DNA of 27,924 nucleotides, taken from the NCBI GenBank assembly GCA_038135065.1, contig JAYPWI010000037.1, positions 1-27,924 on the forward strand, written 5' to 3'. This stretch comes from JAYPWI01 sp038135065. Lineage in GTDB: Bacteria > Actinomycetota > Acidimicrobiia > Acidimicrobiales > Poriferisodalaceae. Position 1 is the stretch's first letter. The number at the start of each line of letters is the position of its first letter. A model generated the notes under the pieces. The model ran no database searches and had not been told where the DNA came from. It saw only the letters and a list, made by a program, of their open reading frames with translations. Of this stretch, positions 21,889 to 27,924 are shown in pieces. The translations under genes were made by a program, and so were the position numbers.

Positions 21889-22092
21889 CTACGACCCGGC
21901 GCAGTACTTGGAGAGGCGATACCCCCGATTCCGGGCCTCGGGGAGCTCGTCGGGCCCGAAGGTTGCGTAGGCGCGTGCTGCGACCAGGTCCTCGACCAGG
22001 TCGGGCCGGCTGCAATGCTCCAGGTCGAACACGATCCCACTTCGCTTGTCGCCCACGAACCGGCGCCCTTCGAGTTCTTTGGGGTGATCCAT
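21889..22092 (-). CDS. Small protein with possible Ada-like/sunset-type metal-binding motif
   Basis: 67 residues from ATG 22092; a CAGACT hexamer lies 6 nt upstream, while the frame also allows a start at 22116. The order RRFVGDKRSGIVFDLEHC... then a helix with ATFGPDELPEARNRGYRLSKYC resembles the small Cys-based modules of the Ada N-terminus and sunset domains (F.G.K.TGI....C ... F.S..EA...GYR.C..C). Only two cysteines remain here, so zinc binding is uncertain. It is followed directly by the alpha/beta hydrolase gene. Function unknown. Confidence 0.65.
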   Translation of the reverse strand: MDHPKELEGRRFVGDKRSGIVFDLEHCSRPDLVEDLVAARAYATFGPDELPEARNRGYRLSKYCAGS

Positions 22093-22098
22093 GGCCCC

Positions 22099-22104
22099 AG
22101 TCTG
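22099..22104 (-). promoter_or_regulatory. Putative -10 hexamer CAGACT
   Basis: CAGACT on the minus strand, 6 nt before ATG 22092. It deviates from TANNNT at the first base only. Confidence 0.3.
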
Positions 22105-22139
22105 CCCCATCGTCACCCCACACCCACCGCCCGGGCGCT

Positions 22140-22544
22140 TCAGCTCTCGGCAAGTCCCAATGCGCCGATGACGGTCAGGTATTCGAAGTGCTGCGTCACC
22201 ACTGCGTCGACGACGGGCCGAGTGATCTCCAGTCCCTCCTGCCGCGCATACCGATACAGCTCCGAGGTCGCCGTTCGGTCGTCGTTGACATCGGCATTCC
22301 CCATGGGCCCCAAGCCGAACTGCAGTTGGTTGAGGTGCCAGCGCAGGAGATCCCTGAGCACAGAGGGCGTGAGCTCAGCAGCGACCTCAGCAGCCAACCC
22401 GTCTTCGACGAAGGTTGCCGCCTCCTCGAGGCGCCACACTGGTTCTCGCCGCTGGCGTCCGAGGCGTCGGGCCTCCCGGCCGATGGCTGCGGCGCCGACC
22501 ACGAAGCCGATAAGGAGTGACAGGGCGATCGCTACCAGGACCAC
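22140..22544 (-). CDS. N-terminally anchored small protein of unknown function
   Basis: 134 residues from GTG 22544. The first 20 residues (VLVAIALSLLIGFVVGAAAIG) are one membrane helix followed by an Arg-rich stop-transfer segment (REARRLGRQRREPVWRLEE). The rest is helical and soluble, probably cytoplasmic, with LTPSVLRDLLRWHLNQLQF and a C-terminal helix TRPVVDAVVTQHFEYLTVIGALGL. No known domain recognised. A perfect TAGGCT hexamer 6 nt before the GTG fixes the start. It is 48 nt upstream of the 67-residue protein gene, on the same strand. Confidence 0.75.
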   Translation of the reverse strand: MVLVAIALSLLIGFVVGAAAIGREARRLGRQRREPVWRLEEAATFVEDGLAAEVAAELTPSVLRDLLRWHLNQLQFGLGPMGNADVNDDRTATSELYRYARQEGLEITRPVVDAVVTQHFEYLTVIGALGLAES

Positions 22545-22550
22545 CCTGGC

Positions 22551-22556
22551 AGCCTA
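22551..22556 (-). promoter_or_regulatory. -10 hexamer TAGGCT, leaderless-type, for the anchored small protein
   Basis: TAGGCT ends exactly 6 nt before GTG 22544, so transcription would begin at the start codon. No Shine-Dalgarno. Confidence 0.5.
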
Positions 22557-22582
22557 GGCAGTCCGACGATCAGAGCGGCAGC

Positions 22583-22608
22583 GCGCCCCCGGGGGTCCCG
22601 GGGGGCGC
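22583..22608 (-). terminator. Strong GC hairpin downstream of the acyl-CoA dehydrogenase gene
   Basis: Arms GCGCCCCCGGG (22583-22593) and CCCGGGGGGCGC (22597-22608) pair over 11 bp with one extra G, around a 3-nt loop. It lies 32 nt past the dehydrogenase stop on the minus strand. It is not followed by a T-run, so it is at best an atypical intrinsic terminator or an mRNA 3' stabiliser. Confidence 0.5.
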
Positions 22609-22639
22609 CATCAACGACTGCGGTAGCCGAAACCGTTAC

Positions 22640-23752
22640 TCAAAGGCCGATCCGCTGGGCCAGCAGCTCACGGTGATAGGCCGGGTCGCCGAACATGAGC
22701 TCGCTGCTCTTGGCTCGCTTGAAGTAGAGGTGAGCCGGGTGCTCCCAGGTGAAGCCGATGCCGCCATGGATCTGGATGTTCTCTGCTGCGCAGTGGAAGT
22801 ACGCCTCCGAGCAGTAGGCCTTGGCCAGCGAGGCAACCGAGGGAAGTTCGTCGTTCATCTCGGATGCACACCAGGCCGCGTAGTAGGCGGCCGATTTCGC
22901 TGATTCGACCTCGAGCAGCATGTCGGCACACTTGTGCTTGATGGCCTGGAACGAGCCGATAGGCCGACCGAACTGGACCCGGTCCTTGGCGTACTGCACG
23001 GCCATTTCGAGGACCAGCTGGGCACCGCCCACCTGCTCGCTGGCCAGGGCCACCGCTGCGAGGTCGAGCACCTTGGCGATGTAGGCGTAGTTGTCCGTGT
23101 CACACAGGTGGGTGGCCGGCGTGTTGTCGAAGGTGATCCTGGCCTGCTTGCGGGTCTGATCCATGGTGGAGAGGTTCTCCCGGCTCAGGCCTGCTGCGTC
23201 ACCGTCGACGGTGAACAGGTGGATGCCCCCCTCGGCCCGGGCAGCAACGACGAACAGGTTTGCCGCGCCGCCGTCGGTGACGAACATCTTCTCGCCGGAG
23301 ATGGTTGCGCCGTCGCCGGTGCCGCTCGCCTCGACGGTGACACCATCGGCATCCCAGCGGCCACTCGCCTCAGCCAACGCCAGGGTGGCGATGGTCTCGC
23401 CGCTGGCGATGCCGGGCAGGAGGTTGTTCTTGGCGTCCTCGTTCCCCGAGTGGATGATGGCGTTGCCGGCCAGCACCACGGTGCTGAAGAAGGGGGCGCA
23501 GAGCAGCCCTCGGCCCATCTCCTCGAGGACGATGCCCAACTCGACGTAGCCGAAGCCCTGGCCGCCGTACTCCTCGGGAATGATGAGGCTCTGGAGCCCG
23601 AGCTGCTCGGCCATCTGGCTCCACACGGCGCCGTCGTAGCCGTCCTCGGTCTCCATGAGCTCGCGCACCGTGGTCTCCGGTGACTTGTCCTCCATGAAGG
23701 ACCGCACGATGTTGCGAAGCTCTTCCTGCTCTTCGGTGAAGGCGAAATTCAC
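22640..23752 (-). CDS. Acyl-CoA dehydrogenase family protein
   Basis: 370 residues. GTG 23752 is chosen because the protein then begins NFAFTEEQEELRNIVRSF, the standard ACAD N-terminus, and a GGAG lies 6 nt upstream; the frame stays open well beyond. Order: helical N-domain (IIPEEYGGQGFGYVELGIVLEEMG), the beta domain with ALAEASGRWDADGV and ISGEKMFVTDGGAANLFVVAA, then the C-terminal helices YAKDRVQFGRPIGSFQAIKHKCADM and IQIHGGIGFTWEHPAHLYFKRA. It is an FAD enzyme forming a double bond in an acyl-CoA. The FTWEHPAHLYFKRAK ending is typical of actinobacterial FadE proteins that act on ring- or side-chain-type substrates. Divergent from the toxin-antitoxin pair. Confidence 0.9.
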   Translation of the reverse strand: MNFAFTEEQEELRNIVRSFMEDKSPETTVRELMETEDGYDGAVWSQMAEQLGLQSLIIPEEYGGQGFGYVELGIVLEEMGRGLLCAPFFSTVVLAGNAIIHSGNEDAKNNLLPGIASGETIATLALAEASGRWDADGVTVEASGTGDGATISGEKMFVTDGGAANLFVVAARAEGGIHLFTVDGDAAGLSRENLSTMDQTRKQARITFDNTPATHLCDTDNYAYIAKVLDLAAVALASEQVGGAQLVLEMAVQYAKDRVQFGRPIGSFQAIKHKCADMLLEVESAKSAAYYAAWCASEMNDELPSVASLAKAYCSEAYFHCAAENIQIHGGIGFTWEHPAHLYFKRAKSSELMFGDPAYHRELLAQRIGL

Positions 23753-23825
23753 GTGGTCTCCAAGCTGCGTGGTTTGACGATCGAGACCATGATCTATCAC
23801 CTCGGGCGTGCCGTGTCGACTCGAT

Positions 23826-23847
23826 ATGTGTACGCTTGTGTACACAT
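23826..23847. promoter_or_regulatory. Perfect inverted repeat, likely toxin-antitoxin operator
   Basis: ATGTGTAC (23826-23833) and GTACACAT (23840-23847) are exact inverted copies around a 6-nt spacer. The repeat covers the -10 candidate and the first two bases of the antitoxin ATG. Type II antitoxins of the Phd/YefM family repress their own operon through such palindromes. Confidence 0.7.
23831..23836 (+). promoter_or_regulatory. -10 hexamer TACGCT within the operator
   Basis: TACGCT fits TANNNT and lies 9 nt before ATG 23846, inside the palindrome, so repressor and polymerase would compete. Confidence 0.4.
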
Positions 23848-24157
23848 GACTGACCCATCCGTTCACCACCCAGCGGCAATCCTCCACGTCGGCGTGCGGG
23901 CCATGCGGGCCAACCTGACCTCGCACCTACGGGCGGCCCAGGCAGGACACCGCGTCATCGTCACCATTGATGGTGCGCCCGTCGCCGAACTCGGGCCGAT
24001 CGGCGGGGCGGGTAGCAACAACGACCTGGCCGGCTTGGTCGCCAGTGGTCTCCTGGATCCGCCCCGCCGGTCCGATCGCCCACCCTCGCCGACGGCTACC
24101 CCCCTGCCGGCCGGCATGAACGCCGAACGGATCCTCGCTGAGTTGCGTGGCCGATGA
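23846..24157 (+). CDS. Phd/YefM-family antitoxin
   Basis: 103 residues from ATG 23846. The core VGVRAMRANLTSHLRAAQAGHRVIVTIDGAPVAELGPI (about residues 15-52) is the Phd/YefM DNA-binding fold, with the typical IVTxxGxPVAEL strand. The C-terminal half is disordered and Pro/Arg-rich, ending in a short helix (MNAERILAELRGR). That helix should wrap the toxin and block its active site. The stop overlaps the toxin start (ATGA), the usual coupling in such pairs. The gene is probably autoregulated through the palindrome over its start. Confidence 0.88.
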   Translation: MTDPSVHHPAAILHVGVRAMRANLTSHLRAAQAGHRVIVTIDGAPVAELGPIGGAGSNNDLAGLVASGLLDPPRRSDRPPSPTATPLPAGMNAERILAELRGR

Positions 24158-24567
24158 CCGTCGCCCTCGACAGCTCGGCGTTTCTCAAGCGGTACGTGCT
24201 CGAAGCCGGTCACGACCTGGTTACGAGGACCCTGGCAGCCGATACGACGTGGGTGGCATCGGCCCTGTGCCGCACCGAGGTCCAGTTGGCCCTCCACCGT
24301 GTCGCCGCCGGACGCGCCGAACAGGCGGAACTGTGGGCGGCCTTTCGCCGAGACTGGGACGCAGTCGCCGTGGTTCCCCTCGACGACCGGTGCCTGGCCC
24401 GCGCAGTGGAAATCGGCTCGATGTTCCAACTTCGCACCACCGATGCCCTGCATCTCGCCGCCGCTGATCGACTTCCCCGGCCCGTCACGTACCTGACCTT
24501 CGACAGCCACCAGATTCCTGCTGCCTTGAGCCTGGACCTCGATGTGGTGTCCTCGATGGCCGCGTGA
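24154..24567 (+). CDS. vapC: VapC-family PIN-domain toxin
   Basis: 137 residues. The four acidic PIN residues are visible: D6 (ALDSSAFLKRY), E42 (CRTEVQLAL), D97 (RTTDALHLAAA) and D117 (LTFDSHQ). They coordinate the metal used for RNA cleavage; in VapC toxins the target is usually a tRNA or rRNA. All are intact, so the toxin is probably active. ATG 24154 overlaps the antitoxin stop by 4 nt. The pairing of a VapC toxin with a Phd-type antitoxin is common in Actinobacteria. Confidence 0.9.
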   Translation: MTVALDSSAFLKRYVLEAGHDLVTRTLAADTTWVASALCRTEVQLALHRVAAGRAEQAELWAAFRRDWDAVAVVPLDDRCLARAVEIGSMFQLRTTDALHLAAADRLPRPVTYLTFDSHQIPAALSLDLDVVSSMAA

Positions 24568-24623
24568 CCGATACGGCTTCGACAGAGCAACACCGGGGTA
24601 CGGCCGCCGGGCGACCTACCTCC

Positions 24624-24629
24624 TAGACT
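24624..24629 (+). promoter_or_regulatory. -10 hexamer TAGACT, leaderless-type, for the DtxR-family gene
   Basis: TAGACT ends 7 nt before ATG 24637. No Shine-Dalgarno. Confidence 0.5.
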
Positions 24630-24636
24630 CATCGAC

Positions 24637-25296
24637 ATGGAGGGTCACCATCCCGCTGTCGAGGAGTACACCGAAGCCATCTTCGAACTCCGAGAAGACG
24701 AGGTAGATGTGATCCAGGCCCGGATCGCAGAGCGCCTCGACGTGTCCCGCCCCGCAGTGTCCGAGATGATCAAACGCCTCGAGCGCGAGGGCATCGTTGA
24801 GACCGACGAAGGACGGATCGACCTCACCTCCGAAGGTGAGCGCATCGCCCAGCGGACGGTTCGACGCCATCGCCTTGCCGAGTGTTTCCTCACTGACATC
24901 CTCGGCCTCAGTTGGGCCGAAGCACATGTCGAGGCGGGCAAGTGGGAGCACGTCATCTCTGCCAGCGTCGAAACGGCCATGATGCGCCTCCTCGACCACC
25001 CAACGACGTGCCCCCACGGCAATCCGATCCCAGGCTCTTCCTACGAAGCGCCTCCGACCACCGAGTTGTCGGCAGTCGGCGTCGGGGCCTCCTTCGTCGT
25101 CTCTCGCATCCCAGAGGAACTCGAGTTTGCTGATGGCCTGCTCGAGTTTCTCGAATCGGCGGGTTTGACGCCGGGAACGCTCGGCACGGTCGTCGCCTCA
25201 GGGCCCGACGGGACAACCACCGTGGTCGTGGAGGGCCGGTCGGTGGGCATCGGCCCTTACGCCTGCGAGCGGATCCTGGTGGCCGATCCCGCCTAG
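24637..25296 (+). CDS. DtxR/IdeR-family metal-dependent transcriptional regulator
   Basis: 219 residues in DtxR order. The winged helix (about 1-70) has the recognition segment RIAERLDVSRPAVSEMIKRLERE. The dimerisation and metal domain (about 71-140) reads RRHRLAECFLTDILGLSWAEAHVEAGKWEHVIS with HGNPIPG, and a C-terminal FeoA/SH3-like domain ends the protein. Compared with C. diphtheriae DtxR, the ancillary metal site is kept (H78, E82, H97). The primary site is altered: Met10 is Glu10 and Cys102 is Gly101, while E104 and H105 remain. This suggests a changed metal preference, perhaps towards manganese-like hard ligands, but that is inference. It ends 16 nt from the convergent iron permease gene, a likely target. 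Confidence 0.9.
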   Translation: MEGHHPAVEEYTEAIFELREDEVDVIQARIAERLDVSRPAVSEMIKRLEREGIVETDEGRIDLTSEGERIAQRTVRRHRLAECFLTDILGLSWAEAHVEAGKWEHVISASVETAMMRLLDHPTTCPHGNPIPGSSYEAPPTTELSAVGVGASFVVSRIPEELEFADGLLEFLESAGLTPGTLGTVVASGPDGTTTVVVEGRSVGIGPYACERILVADPA

Positions 25297-25312
25297 GGAA
25301 CCCGCCTCGTCG

Positions 25313-26938
25313 TCAGCCGAGGTGTTCGGCCCGGCGGATCACCAACCACCAGGTCATCAGGGCGCTCAACGCCAGGAGTAGCAGAGAGGCCAGAGCTGCG
25401 TCGGCCAGGAAACCGTCCGAGGTGGCGTTCCAGATCCGGGTGGCAAGAGTGTCGAATCCGGTCGGCGCGGCGAGAAGGGTGGCGGGCAACTCCTTCATCG
25501 TCGACAACATGACAAGGCCGCCCCCTGCGGCAAGTACGGGTGCCATCGCAGGGAGATCGATCCTCAGAAACCGACGCACGGGCCCAGCACCCAGGGTTCG
25601 GGCTGCCTCGTCCAGGCGGGGATCCACCGTTGCCACACCGACCTCGGCCGTCCGAAAGGCCTGGGCTCCGAAGTGCACCACGTATGCAAAGACCAGCAAG
25701 GGAAGCGTCTGGTACAGCCCGAACAATCCAGGCACCCGCAGTGCCACGAAGACGACCGACAACGCAACCACGAGACCTGGAAGGGCGAAGCCCGCCGTCA
25801 CCGCGGCCAGCACCGGGCCCGACCATCTACTGCGGTAACGACCCACCAAGAGCGCCACCGGGATGACGACGATGACCCCGAGCAGTCCTGCGGCCACCGA
25901 TACCGAGACGGTGTGCCAGGCCGGATCCCACAAGCCTCCGAGTCCGTCTCCGCCGGTGAACCCTGCCGAGCGCGACACAGCCCCTCGCCAGGCCCACCAC
26001 ACCAGGACGGCCACCGGGGCAATCACGGCGACTGATCCCACTGCCAGCGACATGCCAAGGGCCGGCCAGCGCCATGCACCCAATTCGACAACAAGGCCGG
26101 TCGTGGACGTCCCCCCGTCTGGCGTGATGCGGCGCCCCTTCCGCTCGGCGACGACGATGACGATGACCACGATGGCGAGCACCAACCCAAGGGCGAACGC
26201 CAGGTCGGGAGCGGCCAGCCAACTGCTGAACATCCGCACCGTCACGGTCGGGTACCCCATGATGGCCACCACGCCGAAATCGCTCATCGTGTACAGCGCG
26301 ACCAGCAGGGCGCCTGCCCTGACAGAGCCTGCGATTTGCGGCCAGACGACCAGTCGGAAGACGCGCCGAGGGCCGGCACCCAGGAGTCGAGCGGCTTCCT
26401 CGACCGATGCCGGTAGCTGTCGCAACCGAGCGGCGACCGGCAAGAACACGTAGGGAAACGAGATTGCGGTGAGGGCGATCACGGAACCGAGCAGGCCACG
26501 AACCGCAGGGAGGCGCTGGACACCGACGGGCCGGAGCGCCTCCTCGAGCAGACCGCCGGGTGCGAACGCCGCGAGAAGCGCAGCACCTGCCACGAAGGAC
26601 GGCAACACCAATGGCATCGGCGCCACAATCCGAACCAGACGGGCCAGCGGCATGTCAGTTCGCATGGACAACCAGGCAAGGCAGGTTCCGATCACCACGC
26701 TGGCAGTTGTCACGAGCACGGCGAGCAGCACCGATCGCCCTATCGGGCGCCAGGTGTCAGGATCCGCCACCACATCGAGGAGGCCCTCGAACTCTCGAAG
26801 ATTGCGCCACAGGAGGTAGATGAGTGGTGAGGCGAAGGCGATGCCCACCCCCACCGCAACCCCGACGAGAGGAGCGGGGGCAGCCGCCCGAGCCCCTCGA
26901 CCGGAGCGACCCTGCTCAGGCGTCGAAGCCAGCTTCAC
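25313..26938 (-). CDS. Iron(III)-type ABC transporter permease (FbpB-like, two fused membrane halves)
   Basis: 541 residues, about twelve membrane helices in two homologous halves. Each half has the cytoplasmic EAA loop that contacts the ATPase: EEAARLLGAGPRRVFRLVVWPQ and DEAARTLGAGPVRRFLRIDLP. This double layout is typical of FbpB/ThiP-type permeases, and the FutA/FbpA-like binding protein upstream points to ferric iron. GTG 26938 overlaps the end of the binding-protein gene by 23 nt, so both are co-translated. No ATPase gene follows it before the convergent regulator. The first ~22 residues are Arg/Gly/Pro-rich and cytoplasmic. Confidence 0.9.
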   Translation of the reverse strand: MKLASTPEQGRSGRGARAAAPAPLVGVAVGVGIAFASPLIYLLWRNLREFEGLLDVVADPDTWRPIGRSVLLAVLVTTASVVIGTCLAWLSMRTDMPLARLVRIVAPMPLVLPSFVAGAALLAAFAPGGLLEEALRPVGVQRLPAVRGLLGSVIALTAISFPYVFLPVAARLRQLPASVEEAARLLGAGPRRVFRLVVWPQIAGSVRAGALLVALYTMSDFGVVAIMGYPTVTVRMFSSWLAAPDLAFALGLVLAIVVIVIVVAERKGRRITPDGGTSTTGLVVELGAWRWPALGMSLAVGSVAVIAPVAVLVWWAWRGAVSRSAGFTGGDGLGGLWDPAWHTVSVSVAAGLLGVIVVIPVALLVGRYRSRWSGPVLAAVTAGFALPGLVVALSVVFVALRVPGLFGLYQTLPLLVFAYVVHFGAQAFRTAEVGVATVDPRLDEAARTLGAGPVRRFLRIDLPAMAPVLAAGGGLVMLSTMKELPATLLAAPTGFDTLATRIWNATSDGFLADAALASLLLLALSALMTWWLVIRRAEHLG

Positions 26939-27924
26939 GGATCAGTTCGAGCGTGCGTTCCAGTCCCCCACCCAACTGATCCACGATGCCGACGTCGATG
27001 GGTCCGAGCAGTTGGAGATCGTCAGCATCGGCGACGCTGACCCCAAGGGGGTACTCCTGGGTCTCCTCGGCATAGAAGCGCTGCGCTCCCTCACTCAGCA
27101 GGAAGTCGATGAGCGCTGTAGCGGCCGAGATGTCGCCGGACGCAGGTACGGCTGCAGCGGTCACGATGGTGACCGCACCCGGATCGCCTTCTGCGAACAC
27201 GTGGTTCCGGCTCACCGCGGATGGATCCTCCGCCAACAGTCGAAGGTTGTAGTAGTGGTTCACCAGGCCCATCTCGACCTCGCCGCGGGCCACGGCCTGG
27301 ACGATTGCCGAATTGCCTTCGAATACCGGGGCCCCACCATCGTGCAGCGCTGTCAGCCACTCGAGGGCGGCAGCGTCTCCGATCTCCAAGCGGAGCAGGG
27401 TCACGAAATCCTGGAAGGAGCCGTTGGTCGGGGCGATGGCCACCCGACCCTGCATCCCATCAGCCACTACTGCAGCGACCGTGTCGGGCAGATCGGCCTC
27501 GTCGAGCAGTTCGCTGTTGTACACCAGCACCCGTTGGCGACCGGAGATGGCAACCCACAGGCCACTCGGGCCCGAAGGGCCCTGAGCGATCAGTTCCTCT
27601 CCGAGAGGCTGCAGGAGGTCGCGTTCGGCGAGGAAGCCCACCGCACCGGGGCTGCTGGCCAAAAACACGTCGGCCGGCGACCGCTCCCCCTCGGTCTCGA
27701 TGAGCAGCGCAAGTTCGGCGTTACCCCCGTAACGGACCTCGACCTCGATGCCCGTCGCCGCCTCGAACTGCTCGATCAACGGACCGACGAGATCTTCGGA
27801 CCGACCGCTGTAAAGGGTCACCGACGATGGTCCGTCCGCCGACTCGTCATCGGTCGAGCCGCCGCATGCAACGAGGAGGGACAACAACATGACCACGGTG
27901 AGCGCTCCCCGCAGGGAACGACGC
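26916..27924 (-). CDS. Iron(III) ABC transporter substrate-binding lipoprotein (FbpA/FutA-like), 5' end outside window
   Basis: The frame is open to the right edge. GTG 27896 is possible, but the residues before it (RRSLRGALTV) look like the basic start of the same signal peptide, so the true start is probably beyond the window. The lipobox is LLVAC, followed by GGSTDDESADG. The mature protein shows VTLYSGRSEDLVGPLIEQFEAATGIEVEV, SPADVFLASSPGA and the NHYYNLR motif (tyrosine codons at 27249-27254). That adjacent Tyr pair binds Fe(III) in FbpA and FutA. It delivers iron to the permease that overlaps its 3' end. Confidence 0.9.
   Translation of the reverse strand, partial: RRSLRGALTVVMLLSLLVACGGSTDDESADGPSSVTLYSGRSEDLVGPLIEQFEAATGIEVEVRYGGNAELALLIETEGERSPADVFLASSPGAVGFLAERDLLQPLGEELIAQGPSGPSGLWVAISGRQRVLVYNSELLDEADLPDTVAAVVADGMQGRVAIAPTNGSFQDFVTLLRLEIGDAAALEWLTALHDGGAPVFEGNSAIVQAVARGEVEMGLVNHYYNLRLLAEDPSAVSRNHVFAEGDPGAVTIVTAAAVPASGDISAATALIDFLLSEGAQRFYAEETQEYPLGVSVADADDLQLLGPIDVGIVDQLGGGLERTLELIREAGFDA

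Noticed and set aside
23753..23845. Longer antitoxin starting at 23753
   Set aside because: The extra 31 residues would be translated through the operator palindrome and lack similarity to Phd/YefM; ATG 23846 follows the palindrome and -10.
1..27924. tRNA, rRNA or insertion-sequence remnants
   Set aside because: I saw no cloverleaf-like segments, rRNA blocks, transposase motifs or flanking terminal repeats by eye; a tRNAscan and IS search would be needed to exclude them fully.

Overview
The window looks like a chromosomal segment from a high-GC Gram-positive bacterium of the Actinobacteriota. I infer a lineage near Acidimicrobiia. The grounds are: a homodimeric AceE-type pyruvate dehydrogenase E1 and an actinobacterial DlaT/Lpd/LipB/LipA set, an MPT53-like secreted thioredoxin, a septum-formation-type lipoprotein, a DtxR-family repressor, and secreted proteins with 'GYWLVA.DGGVFAFGDA' repeats. 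Many genes have a TANNNT -10 hexamer 6-8 nt before the start codon, a pattern for leaderless mRNAs. Coding density is very high: convergent genes are separated by 6-17 nt and no stretch over 300 nt lacks a gene. One run of 100 Ns (7056-7155) lies inside a repeat-rich gene.

Layout. (1) 1-4.1 kb: a 5'-truncated FrhB-type iron-sulfur protein, a family 2 glycosyltransferase, a crotonase-fold enzyme and a polytopic membrane protein. (2) 4.1-8.3 kb: a Thr-rich membrane-anchored protein convergent with a ~1180-residue secreted modular protein (Calx-beta, cadherin-like, RTX-like, propeller-like repeats). (3) 8.4-12.9 kb, minus strand: lpd, dlaT-type E2, then one fused lipB-lipA gene. This is a lipoate synthesis and 2-oxoacid dehydrogenase operon; the matching E1 (aceE) sits apart at 17.3-20.0 kb. 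(4) 12.9-17.2 kb: an EnvC/NlpD-like M23 peptidase, a 29-residue single-helix ORF, a lipoprotein thioredoxin with an in-frame TGA, a LapA-type protein, an SRPBCC protein, a septum-formation-like lipoprotein, and an RNase HI fused to a SLOG (YpsA-like) domain. (5) 17.3-21.1 kb, plus strand: aceE, an HhH-GPD protein and a MaoC-like hydratase in tight series. (6) 21.1-23.8 kb, minus strand: an alpha/beta hydrolase, two small proteins and an acyl-CoA dehydrogenase. (7) 23.8-24.6 kb: a Phd/VapC-type toxin-antitoxin pair with a perfect palindromic operator. (8) 24.6-27.9 kb: a DtxR-family regulator convergent with an iron(III) ABC permease and binding-protein operon; the binding protein runs off the right edge.

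The most striking observation is at 14285-14878. A lipoprotein thioredoxin (MPT53/TlpA-like) has TGA exactly where the first cysteine of its redox motif should be (W-TGA-S-S-C). The frame then stays open through the rest of the thioredoxin fold. A GC-rich hairpin with apical loop GGUC, the same tetranucleotide as in the E. coli fdhF SECIS, lies 26 nt after the TGA. I read this as a candidate selenocysteine protein (U-x-x-C). A point mutation or assembly error is the main alternative.
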